A stretch of DNA of 12,290 bases from Coriobacteriales bacterium (GTDB lineage: Bacteria > Actinomycetota > Coriobacteriia > Coriobacteriales > UBA8131), in NCBI GenBank assembly GCA_031268525.1, contig JAIRXA010000125.1:1-12290 (forward strand), read 5' to 3'. Positions within the stretch are counted from its first letter, which is position 1, and every line of letters starts with the position of its first letter. The notes below the pieces were generated by a model. That model was not told the DNA's origin. It made no database searches and saw nothing but the letters and a program-made list of their open reading frames with translations. This document shows, piece by piece, positions 1 through 6,744 of this stretch. Both the position numbers and the translations under genes were made by a program.

Positions 1-2091
1 GAGATCACCTGGGTTGCCGCCGACAAGATCGTGGAGGCAGCTCACGCTTTCTGCAAGGAACCCATCACGGGCGGCATAGTCTTCAACCTTCCCATCGAAC
101 ATGCGGCGAACTCGATTCAAACCTCCATGCTGCCTCTGATTCTCTCGGCTCTCATGGGAGGTATCGACAGTCCGGGCGGTCAGCGTGGTGTCGAAAACAT
201 GATGTATCTGCAGGACACCCTGCTCCAATACCACATTCCCTGGATCAACAACCGTCTCGACCCCGCCAATCAGATCAAGGTGTGTGGCGGCGATCGCTTC
301 CCCCTGACTCCGCTCTTCCAGATGGTCGGCGGCGCGGCGCTCTTCCATGACCCGATTTCGGCTTCAGAATACATGGAGGGGGTTGACTTCAATGGTGATC
401 CCACGCCGTATCAGATTCATGCGATGATTTCCGAATCGGGGCAACACTTCAATTCAGGAAACGCCATACAGAACTGGGAAGCTTTCCAAAAGCTCGACTT
501 CTATGGTTGCTGGGAACTTTGGCACACGCCCACCAGTGAACTTGCTGACGTTCTGATGCCGGCGGCGCACTTTCTTGAGGTCAGTGTCGCTCGCTATACG
601 CAGGGTGCTGAGGCAGCTATTGGGGCGCAGGTGCAGGTCGTCGAGCGTCAGGGCGATGCTACCTGGGACAGTGCCGATGTCTGCTGCGAGCTCTCTAAGG
701 CCATGGGTTATATGTACTGGCCTCCCAGCGAGGTCAACGAGGAGATGTCGCACTACTGGCCTGCCGAAGGCAACGACAAGGAGGGAACTGCCGCCGAACC
801 CTTCTTCAACCCCGCGAGGGACGGTCTGCATCCCGCCGATTACGATCCCTTCCCCGTCTGGCCTACGCAGTGGAAGCAAGATGAGAACGGGAACCCCTAC
901 GCGTGGCCAACCGAGGAGCACATGCTCGATATGTCGGTATTCATGCTGTCGAGCGACCTCTGTGAGCCTGCTCCCGAGGAAATGGCCTACGACCCCAAAT
1001 CGGGCGGCAGTCAACGAACGGAGTTTGCCCGTATCGATGAGAATGGCGCACCTCTCCCGATGACCCTGCTGAATGTTCTGTCTCACGGCGCGTTGCAGAT
1101 TCCCGCACCGGCGCCGCGTCTGCACCTCGAAACCGAAGCCTATAACGATAAAGGTGAACTCACCATTGGCGTGGGCGGTTGGGCTGATTTTGTTCGCCAA
1201 TATCAGGATCATGGTCAGTGGAGTCTGAAGGAAATCTCTCCAATGGGTTATTACCAGCGTTATATGTGGGGCCATTTCCGCCCGCGTCCCCAGGGCGATA
1301 CCGAGGCTCCCTTCGTCCCCGGCTGGAATACGCCGACCGGTAAGTTTGAGATCCTCACGACCATCCTCGAGTCCTATCACAAGAGGATTCCATGGTTCCC
1401 GCTTGATGAGAGCGGTACAGCCATGAAGTTCCCGCCCGAGCTCACCCAGCTTTCCGAGGAGACAAAGAGCCAACTGAACGCCACGCTCAATGAGCCACTC
1501 ATGTTCCCCGACTTCCGCGAGCCCCCCGAATCGCCCTACAGCGACCCCGAGGCGGTAGCCGATGGCTTCGACATCATCATCACGACCGGTCGTCGTAATC
1601 CGCTCTACTTCCACAACGAGGGTCGCCAGCAGCCCTGGCTGCGCGAACAGACACCGGCTCCCAACTTCCAGGTGCATCCCGACACGGCCGCCGAGCGAGG
1701 AATCAAGCAGGGCGATTGGTGCTGGATAGAGACAAGGCGTGGCAAGATTCGCGAGTGTGCTGACCTGTTCTACGGCATCCGCCCCGGCACCATTGAGTGC
1801 GACCACCAGTGGTGGTTCCCCGAGTTGCCAGCGCCCAAGCACGGCTTTGACCTCTCGAACGTGAACGTTTTGGTCAATCGGGCGCATTACTCGCAGGATC
1901 CGATCTGTGGCACCTCGAACATCAGGGCCTATCTCGGCAAGATTTACAAGGCAACTCCGGAGAACTCGCCCTTTGGCAATCCGGTGCCCTGCGATGACAA
2001 CGGGACGGAGATCATCACGCACGCAGACGATCCACGCCTGAAGGCCTGGTTGCCAGACTATCAGTACGCAGAAGGGGATGAGAAACAATGA
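1..2091 (+). CDS. Molybdopterin oxidoreductase, DMSO reductase family, catalytic subunit (5' end missing)
   Basis: The reading frame is open from base 1, so about 697 C-terminal residues are visible and the start lies upstream of the window. The family transfers oxygen, hydroxyl or electrons at a bis-MGD molybdenum or tungsten site. Visible landmarks are an ELADVLMPAAHFLE segment (bases 538-579), typical of the central fold, and a C-terminal molybdopterin-dinucleotide-binding domain from about base 1570. That domain has TGRRNPLYFHNEGRQQPWLR, then HPDTAAERGIKQGDW, CDHQWWFPE and a DPICGTSNIRAYLGK segment. The HNEGRQQPW and HQWWFPE signatures resemble, from memory, the large DMSO-reductase paralogue families of Eggerthella-like Coriobacteriia, some of which act on catechols. 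The N-terminal Fe-S cluster motif, any Tat signal and the metal-ligand residue are outside the window, so substrate and location cannot be called. The stop overlaps the next gene by ATGA, indicating translational coupling. DmsA-like is the safest label. Confidence 0.95.
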   Translation, partial: EITWVAADKIVEAAHAFCKEPITGGIVFNLPIEHAANSIQTSMLPLILSALMGGIDSPGGQRGVENMMYLQDTLLQYHIPWINNRLDPANQIKVCGGDRFPLTPLFQMVGGAALFHDPISASEYMEGVDFNGDPTPYQIHAMISESGQHFNSGNAIQNWEAFQKLDFYGCWELWHTPTSELADVLMPAAHFLEVSVARYTQGAEAAIGAQVQVVERQGDATWDSADVCCELSKAMGYMYWPPSEVNEEMSHYWPAEGNDKEGTAAEPFFNPARDGLHPADYDPFPVWPTQWKQDENGNPYAWPTEEHMLDMSVFMLSSDLCEPAPEEMAYDPKSGGSQRTEFARIDENGAPLPMTLLNVLSHGALQIPAPAPRLHLETEAYNDKGELTIGVGGWADFVRQYQDHGQWSLKEISPMGYYQRYMWGHFRPRPQGDTEAPFVPGWNTPTGKFEILTTILESYHKRIPWFPLDESGTAMKFPPELTQLSEETKSQLNATLNEPLMFPDFREPPESPYSDPEAVADGFDIIITTGRRNPLYFHNEGRQQPWLREQTPAPNFQVHPDTAAERGIKQGDWCWIETRRGKIRECADLFYGIRPGTIECDHQWWFPELPAPKHGFDLSNVNVLVNRAHYSQDPICGTSNIRAYLGKIYKATPENSPFGNPVPCDDNGTEIITHADDPRLKAWLPDYQYAEGDEKQ

Positions 2092-2762
2092 CACAACTGG
2101 GAATAATCACCGATCTGAATCGATGCGTCTCCTGTCTGGCCTGCGTAGTCGCCTGCAAGCAGGCGAACGATGTACCCGTCGGAAACTTCTGGTTAAAGGT
2201 CCTGCGTATCGGACCAAACCTCAAAGAGGGCGCGACAAGCTATCCTGACGTTGAGATGTACTATCTTCCCATGTCCTGTCAGCACTGCGAGAACCCCCTC
2301 TGTGTTGAGGTCTGCCCCACGGGTGCCTCGGTCAAGCAGGAGGATGGCACGGTGCAGATCGATAAGCAGAAGTGCATTGGCTGTCAGTTCTGTGTCATGG
2401 CCTGCCCCTATGGTGTTCGCTACCTCAATGAGGAACAGCGCGTCGTCGAGAAATGCACCCTCTGTGAGCAACTTACCAGTCAGGGTGAGGGGCTGGAGAA
2501 CCGCGGTGACAAGATTCCCCGCTGTGTCTATGCCTGCCAGGGGCGTGCGCGTTGGTTCGGCGATTTTGACAAGGGCCTGGAGGATTTTCAGGGTTCTCTC
2601 AAAGCGGACGGTGTGACGAATTACCGCCTGATAGAGGAGCTGCCGGACAAGGAACTGGTCGTCAAGCCCTTCACGGAAGATGAGGTTTACCGTCTTCCCG
2701 ATGCAGGGAACGATCCCGTGGGTCGCTTCATCCTTCGCAAGCCCCGGAAATGGAGGTCATAA
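2088..2762 (+). CDS. DmsB-type [4Fe-4S] electron-transfer subunit
   Basis: This 224-residue protein is the electron-wire subunit that links the membrane anchor to the molybdenum subunit. Sixteen cysteines are arranged for four [4Fe-4S] clusters: C13/16/19/23 (CVSCLACVVAC), C64/67/72/76 (CQHCENPLCVEVCP), C96/99/102/106 (CIGCQFCVMACPYG) and C123/126/146/150, the last pair split by a loop as in DmsB, PhsB and NrfC. There is no signal peptide, as expected if it is co-exported with a Tat-bearing partner or stays cytoplasmic. Its ATG lies inside the stop region of the catalytic subunit gene (ATGA overlap), with an AAGGGGA-like ribosome site just upstream. Length and cluster layout are normal for the family. 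The assignment to this complex rests on the gene order A-B-C. Confidence 0.96.
   Translation: MTQLGIITDLNRCVSCLACVVACKQANDVPVGNFWLKVLRIGPNLKEGATSYPDVEMYYLPMSCQHCENPLCVEVCPTGASVKQEDGTVQIDKQKCIGCQFCVMACPYGVRYLNEEQRVVEKCTLCEQLTSQGEGLENRGDKIPRCVYACQGRARWFGDFDKGLEDFQGSLKADGVTNYRLIEELPDKELVVKPFTEDEVYRLPDAGNDPVGRFILRKPRKWRS
2752..2757 (+). promoter_or_regulatory. Ribosome binding site that sets the anchor-subunit start
   Basis: GGAGGT sits inside the last codons of the Fe-S subunit gene, six bases before ATG 2764. It supports 2764 as the real start. An in-frame ATG at 2680 would add 28 residues overlapping the previous gene and would place a non-membrane tail before the first helix. Confidence 0.8.
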
Positions 2763-2763
2763 C

Positions 2764-3672
2764 ATGGAGATTCAGTGGCCTTTGATATTCTTTACCCTGT
2801 TAAGCACCCTTGCGGGAGGATTATTCGCAGGGCAGGGTATCCTCGTGTTGATGGGGAAGGGCCGCCCCATTCATTTTCCGGCTCTCGTCGTCGAGGTGGC
2901 AGCCATTGCCATCGGAGGATTCTCAGCTTTTCTCCACCTTCAGCACTGGGAGCGTATCTTCAATGGCTTCGGCCAGCTTCGGTCCGGAATAACGCATGAG
3001 CTCGTCGGCCTGGCTATCTTCGCCGTTTCCATCGTCATTTTCTTCCTCGTGTTTCGCCGCGCGAAGGGCAAGGAGGCCTTGCCCAAATGGTTGGGAGTCT
3101 TTGCCCTGATCATCGGTCTGTTTGTCATCTATGTCACGGCGGCCTCCTACGATATGTCGGCACGTCCCGCCTGGCATACGCCTCTGCTCTATGTGTATTA
3201 CTACGCAACGGGCTTTGTGCTGGGCGCCGCTGGGCTCTGGTTTTTGAGTGGCATCACAAAAGCGGAAGATACCTATGTCGGTTTGGCGAAAGCGACGGCA
3301 ATTGGCGGGCTTGTGTCCCTGGTTGCCGTGGTTGTCTATGGCTTTGTCATCGCGAATACGCAGTACTCCGATGTAGGTCTGTATTTCTTCGATCCTACCG
3401 ATTCGACTGCGCCGCATCCCGATCAAAACGCGGTAACCGCTTCCATTCTGACCGGTGGCAACGCCCTGCTTTTCTGGGCTGGATCCGTTTTTCTCGGGTC
3501 TGTGGTTGCGGGAGTACTGGGGCTTTTCAGCTGGTTGAGGGCAAAAGAACCCGTTGGTAATCCCTGGAGCCTGGCAGCCATAGCTCTTGTAAGCGCCCTG
3601 GGAGGCGGAGTCTTCTTCAGAGTGGTCTTCTATATTGTTGGAGCTACGATCTGGCCTTTCTTTACCCAGTAA
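2764..3672 (+). CDS. DmsC-type membrane anchor / quinol oxidase subunit
   Basis: This 302-residue, very hydrophobic protein has about eight predicted transmembrane helices, near residues 5-30, 38-58, 76-96, 108-127, 141-161, 171-196, 229-254 and 268-292. It matches DmsC in length (E. coli DmsC is 287 residues) and in family features: an early HLQHWERIFN loop after helix 2, a RSGITHE segment before helix 3, a PAWHTPL segment before helix 5 and a GGGVFFRVVFYIVG ending. The DmsC role is to bind and oxidise menaquinol and pass electrons to the four-cluster subunit. The gene starts one base after the stop of its neighbour with a strong GGAGGT site, so the A, B and C subunits are almost certainly co-translated. 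NrfD/PsrC is the alternative anchor family, but the spacing and C-terminal motif favour DmsC. Confidence 0.92.
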   Translation: MEIQWPLIFFTLLSTLAGGLFAGQGILVLMGKGRPIHFPALVVEVAAIAIGGFSAFLHLQHWERIFNGFGQLRSGITHELVGLAIFAVSIVIFFLVFRRAKGKEALPKWLGVFALIIGLFVIYVTAASYDMSARPAWHTPLLYVYYYATGFVLGAAGLWFLSGITKAEDTYVGLAKATAIGGLVSLVAVVVYGFVIANTQYSDVGLYFFDPTDSTAPHPDQNAVTASILTGGNALLFWAGSVFLGSVVAGVLGLFSWLRAKEPVGNPWSLAAIALVSALGGGVFFRVVFYIVGATIWPFFTQ

Positions 3673-3690
3673 GTGTCCGTTTATGGAACA

Positions 3691-3721
3691 GGACTCCCTC
3701 TGGCACCAGAGGGGGGAGTCC
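3691..3721 (+). other. GC-rich stem-loop between anchor gene and exported-protein gene
   Basis: GGACTCCCTCTGG can pair with CCAGAGGGGGGAGTCC across a two-base loop. The 3' arm carries a G-run three bases longer than the CCC it faces, so the stem has a bulge or can slip. No T-run follows, so it is not a textbook intrinsic terminator. It may act as a partial terminator, a 3'-end stabiliser for the A-B-C message or an attenuator ahead of the next gene. The rest of the 3673-3830 spacer shows only the ribosome site of the following gene (AAAAGGAG, 3817-3824). Confidence 0.55.
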
Positions 3722-3830
3722 CCAATCCGAGGAATTCCTTTGGAGAAGCGGGCTGTGCCCATAAACCTCCCCCAGAGATTGCATTCCGCTTCACCAGGGG
3801 ATTTCTCGGTTTCAACAAAAGGAGCTAAGA

Positions 3831-4436
3831 ATGAAACGAAAGGCAATGGTTCTTGCCGCACTTCTCGCTCTGGCATTGGTGGCAATCCCCGGGATTGCAG
3901 GCGCACAGACCACGACCGCTGGCTGGATGGGCGAAACACCCTATCAAACGACAGCCGCTACAGCGGATGAGCTTCTCGATGTGAACGGCATAACACCCGG
4001 CCAAGCCCTCCTCAATCTCATCGAGGCCGAGAACGCCGGTGAGTGGGAGAAGATCTATGACGATCTGATCGCCTATACACCCTCCTGTTACGAGTTCGTG
4101 CGTGCCGATCTCGCCTACATGGCTCCAGAATTCGAGGACTTCACCATTCGGCAGACTAACTACATCGAGCTGGATGCAGGCATCAAATACGCAAGGGTTC
4201 TGGTGTCCTATACCAAGACGTATACCGATAGGGCTTCCGGCGAACGAGTGACGATTACTCGTACGGGAGACTGGATGACCGTGAGATGCGAAGATGGTGT
4301 CTGGAAGCCAACATGGGCGCAGGGCACACCCGGTTCGACGACGACCGAGGGCAAGCACCCCGATCTGGCTGTCGTACTCTATGATGACCTTGGCCCCGTC
4401 TATGAATCCGTCCCGCTGATGACGCCTTTTGAGTGA
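3831..4436 (+). CDS. Exported protein of unknown function, signal peptide
   Basis: This 201-residue protein has a clear Sec signal peptide: MKRK, a hydrophobic core, then cleavage probably after Ala25 (GIAGA|Q). There is no lipobox cysteine, so the mature ~176-residue protein should be soluble outside the membrane. I do not recognise the family. The mature part has an acidic helical stretch (residues 57-81, TPGQALL through YDDL) followed by strand-like segments such as ARVLVSYTKTYTD and a C-terminal W/G-rich region. This order resembles small NTF2-like folds, but that is only an impression. Two cysteines, C86 and C153, could form a disulfide after export. AAAAGGAG lies six bases before the ATG. 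Placement between the reductase subunits and the maturation genes suggests an accessory role for the complex. Confidence 0.85.
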   Translation: MKRKAMVLAALLALALVAIPGIAGAQTTTAGWMGETPYQTTAATADELLDVNGITPGQALLNLIEAENAGEWEKIYDDLIAYTPSCYEFVRADLAYMAPEFEDFTIRQTNYIELDAGIKYARVLVSYTKTYTDRASGERVTITRTGDWMTVRCEDGVWKPTWAQGTPGSTTTEGKHPDLAVVLYDDLGPVYESVPLMTPFE

Positions 4437-4580
4437 TGGGTTTCAGGGGTGCTTCGCCATGTTGCCTGTTCCCCTCAAAGATGCAGTGTCCCGTGCCGTA
4501 GCTGCAGGCCGCTGGCCGGGTTCTGTGCTTTTGGTTGGGCTCTGTGCCTTTGACGGGAGCGGAGCGTTAGATGTCTGTTC

Positions 4581-4586
4581 AGGAGG
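4581..4586 (+). promoter_or_regulatory. Ribosome binding site favouring start 4592
   Basis: AGGAGG lies five bases before ATG 4592. An upstream in-frame ATG at 4571 has a weaker GGAG (4561-4564) six bases before it. The stronger site favours 4592, but 4571 cannot be excluded and would add seven residues. Confidence 0.6.
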
Positions 4587-4591
4587 AAGCC

Positions 4592-5380
4592 ATGAGTCCT
4601 GTCTTTGATGATGAGTTTGACCCTCTTGCCGATGACGAGGAAGAGCGGGAAGAACTGACGGTCATAGGAGCCGATCTCGACTCCATGGACACCGAGGTGC
4701 CAACGGACGCTCACAGTACGCGCGAACACCTCGACAGGCTCTTTGAGATAATGCCCGGCCAGAAGCCGGTGCTCCTGGGAATCATCGATTTCTGCCGTGA
4801 GCCACAAAGCGCCACCGCGGTTGACGCAAAAACACTCGAGCTCAAGGAACATCGCTACTCCATCTATACACCTGTTGGCATCAGGGAACTGCTGGAGAAG
4901 ATCGGTGCTCTGGTCTATCTTCCTGCCGAGACGGTGGAGGACGAGCCGAACATCATTGAAGAAGAGCTGACCGATGGCGAGAACAGCTATGAACTCAGCT
5001 ATCTTGAGGTTCAGGAAAAACCGCAGGGGACCTGGCTGGCAACACCCGAGGGACTCGAACTACTTGACGAACAGGACCCCCAGGGCGATCTCAGGTCCCT
5101 GTTGGCAGACGACCTGATCTACCTGGATATCTACAAGCGCATCCTTGCCTTTTGCGCCGAATCGGGGGGTAGGAATATAAAACAGATCGACGATCTGATC
5201 AAGGACGAAGCCCTTTTGCAGAAGCCACGGAAGTATGGTGGTTATTTTGTCGAGAGGCTTGAGAAGTGCGAGGCTCTTCTCTGGGAGGGCACCTGGATAA
5301 CCTCCCCCCTGGGCAGGGCCGTTATCCAGCCTGCCGCCGCAAAAGACGCTTTGGTCGAACCAGGGCTCAACGAGAGGTAA
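4592..5380 (+). CDS. Acidic unrecognised protein with two homologous-looking halves
   Basis: This 262-residue protein has no signal peptide or membrane helix. The first ~35 residues are strongly acidic (DDEFDP, DDEEEREE) and probably disordered. Two halves then look alike. Residues 60-158 run VLLGIIDFCRE, then HRYSIYTPVGIRELLEKIGAL, and end GTWLATPEGLELL. Residues 180-246 run IYKRILAFCAES, then KYGGYFVERLEKCEALL, and end GTWITSPLGRAV. The shared pattern is I..FC.E, a Y-rich turn, a helix ending in L...AL, then GTW..(T/S)P.G. This reads like a duplicated winged-helix-like unit, although no DNA-binding role is shown. I do not recognise a named family. It lies 18 bases upstream of the TorD-like gene and is probably co-transcribed with it, so a role in enzyme maturation or in regulation of the cluster is possible. 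Confidence 0.85.
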   Translation: MSPVFDDEFDPLADDEEEREELTVIGADLDSMDTEVPTDAHSTREHLDRLFEIMPGQKPVLLGIIDFCREPQSATAVDAKTLELKEHRYSIYTPVGIRELLEKIGALVYLPAETVEDEPNIIEEELTDGENSYELSYLEVQEKPQGTWLATPEGLELLDEQDPQGDLRSLLADDLIYLDIYKRILAFCAESGGRNIKQIDDLIKDEALLQKPRKYGGYFVERLEKCEALLWEGTWITSPLGRAVIQPAAAKDALVEPGLNER

Positions 5381-5398
5381 AAGGGAAAGGAGCTCTCG

Positions 5399-6067
5399 AT
5401 GGCAGAGAAAACCATCAGCCTGGTGTCGATTATGGAAGGGCGTATTGCTCAGTATCAGTTCCTGTCCCGCCTGTTCCAAAGAGAGATGGACGAGGACTAC
5501 TTTACCAGCATGAAGACGATGCGGTTTCCCCTCAATACCGGCAACAGCTCCGTTGATGAGGGCTACCGGCTCTTCCATTCCTACCTGAGCAATGCCTGGG
5601 AGCGCACCCTCGAGGATCTGGAAAAAGACTATCTGCGCGTGTTTTTGGGCAGCAATACAACGGCGCATGCAGCTGCGTATCCCTACGAGTCGGTCCATAC
5701 CTCGCCGGAGCGGCTCATCATGCAGGAGGCGCGCGATGAGGTTTTGCTTCTCTATCGCGCTGCCGGCTTGGCGAGGACTGACCGATGGAAAGACGGCGAG
5801 GACCATGTGGCGCTTGAGCTCGATTTCGAGCGCATCCTGTGTGAGCGTAGTCTCAAAGCCGTGAACGACAACGACGATGCCGCTGCCCACAGACTCTTCA
5901 CCGAGCAGTATAACTTTCTGCTCGATCACCTGCTCAACTGGGTTCCCCTGCTTGTCGAGGCGATGGAGAAGTTCGCCAAGACGGATTTCTACCGGGCATT
6001 GGCACGGCTGACGATTGGCTTTTTGGAAGTCGAGAAGGAGTTTCTGGAAGAGATCCTGGAAGAGTGA
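5399..6067 (+). CDS. TorD/DmsD-family molybdoenzyme maturation chaperone
   Basis: This 222-residue all-helical protein is of normal length for the TorD/DmsD/NarJ family. These cytoplasmic chaperones bind the signal peptide or apo-form of a molybdoenzyme, help cofactor insertion and delay Tat export. Visible signatures are DYLRVFLG (residues 77-84), YPYESVHTSPER (94-105, the family's Y.S motif region), EDHVALELDF (134-143) and FLLDHLLNWVP (173-183). AAAGGAG (5386-5392) precedes the ATG by six bases. Its obvious client is the catalytic subunit at the left of the window; the NapG-like Tat protein encoded next is a second possible client. There is no sign of truncation. Confidence 0.94.
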   Translation: MAEKTISLVSIMEGRIAQYQFLSRLFQREMDEDYFTSMKTMRFPLNTGNSSVDEGYRLFHSYLSNAWERTLEDLEKDYLRVFLGSNTTAHAAAYPYESVHTSPERLIMQEARDEVLLLYRAAGLARTDRWKDGEDHVALELDFERILCERSLKAVNDNDDAAAHRLFTEQYNFLLDHLLNWVPLLVEAMEKFAKTDFYRALARLTIGFLEVEKEFLEEILEE

Positions 6068-6073
6068 GGAAAG

Positions 6074-6742
6074 ATGGGTGCAGCAGAGGAGTCATCAGCT
6101 CTAAGTCGTCGATCCTTCGCATTCGCCGCTGGGGGCGCAGCGGTCATGCTTGGCCTCGGGACTCTCAAGTTCGTTCCGACGCGGCCCATCTGTCGTCCCC
6201 CCGGCGGGCAGGATGAGGATAGCTTCCTCGGGGCCTGTCTGCGCTGTGAGCGCTGCAGAGAGATCTGTCCGCAAAACGTCATCGTGCCTGCGCATCTCGA
6301 ACAGGGCATTCTCAACGTTCGTACACCGACCATGAACTTCAAGGAAGGCTGGTGCGATTTCTGTGAGGAAGCCAATGCCGGTATACCGCTTTGCGAGGGG
6401 GTATGTCCGACGAAGGCCTTACGCCTGGTCCCTGACTTCAAGCCGGAGGAAGTTGTTATTGGAAAGGCCGTCATAAACAGGAATTGGTGCCTTGGTTGGC
6501 TTCTGAAAGGTTGTAAGAAGTGTTTTGAAGTCTGCCCCTATGAGGCGATAGAAATGGAACAGCTCGAAGGCCTCGGTAACTATAACAACAGCGATTACCA
6601 GAGACCCCACGTTATCGAAGACAAATGCAATGGCTGTGGTCTTTGCGAAAACCGCTGCCCCAGCATGATGAATAGCTCGCTGACGGAAGGCGCAACGGAT
6701 CGCGCCATCACGGTCCACGCAGTGACGATACAAGGAGATTGA
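6074..6742 (+). CDS. NapG-like Tat-exported ferredoxin, four [4Fe-4S] clusters
   Basis: This 222-residue protein has a twin-arginine motif SRRSFAFAAG (residues 11-20) followed by a hydrophobic stretch, so it should be exported folded. The RPPGGQDEDSFLGACLRCERC segment is characteristic of NapG. Cysteines fit four clusters: C55/58/61/65, C94/97/107/111, C139/147/150/154 and C185/188/191/195. In nitrate-reducing bacteria NapG works with NapH to pass electrons from quinol to a periplasmic reductase, and here NapH follows directly. No napA or napB is in view, so the electron acceptor is presumably the molybdoenzyme of this cluster or a partner elsewhere. Stop-to-start spacing from the TorD-like gene is six bases, with GAGGAAAG as a moderate ribosome site. 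Confidence 0.92.
   Translation: MGAAEESSALSRRSFAFAAGGAAVMLGLGTLKFVPTRPICRPPGGQDEDSFLGACLRCERCREICPQNVIVPAHLEQGILNVRTPTMNFKEGWCDFCEEANAGIPLCEGVCPTKALRLVPDFKPEEVVIGKAVINRNWCLGWLLKGCKKCFEVCPYEAIEMEQLEGLGNYNNSDYQRPHVIEDKCNGCGLCENRCPSMMNSSLTEGATDRAITVHAVTIQGD
6732..6737 (+). promoter_or_regulatory. Ribosome binding site supporting a GTG start at 6745
   Basis: AAGGAG lies seven bases before GTG 6745. A TTG at 6739 in the same frame would leave only one base of spacing, so GTG is the better start. The site is inside the 3' end of the NapG-like gene. Confidence 0.7.
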
Positions 6743-6744
6743 CG

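Noticed and set aside
454..2094. A 546-residue open frame on the minus strand opposite the catalytic subunit
   Set aside because: It mirrors codon bias of the real gene. The translation has no recognisable motif, and the plus-strand frame has clear family signatures.
2923..3939. A 338-residue minus-strand frame across the anchor gene and spacer
   Set aside because: It overlaps a clear membrane-protein gene, is low-complexity and polar, and crosses a hairpin spacer.
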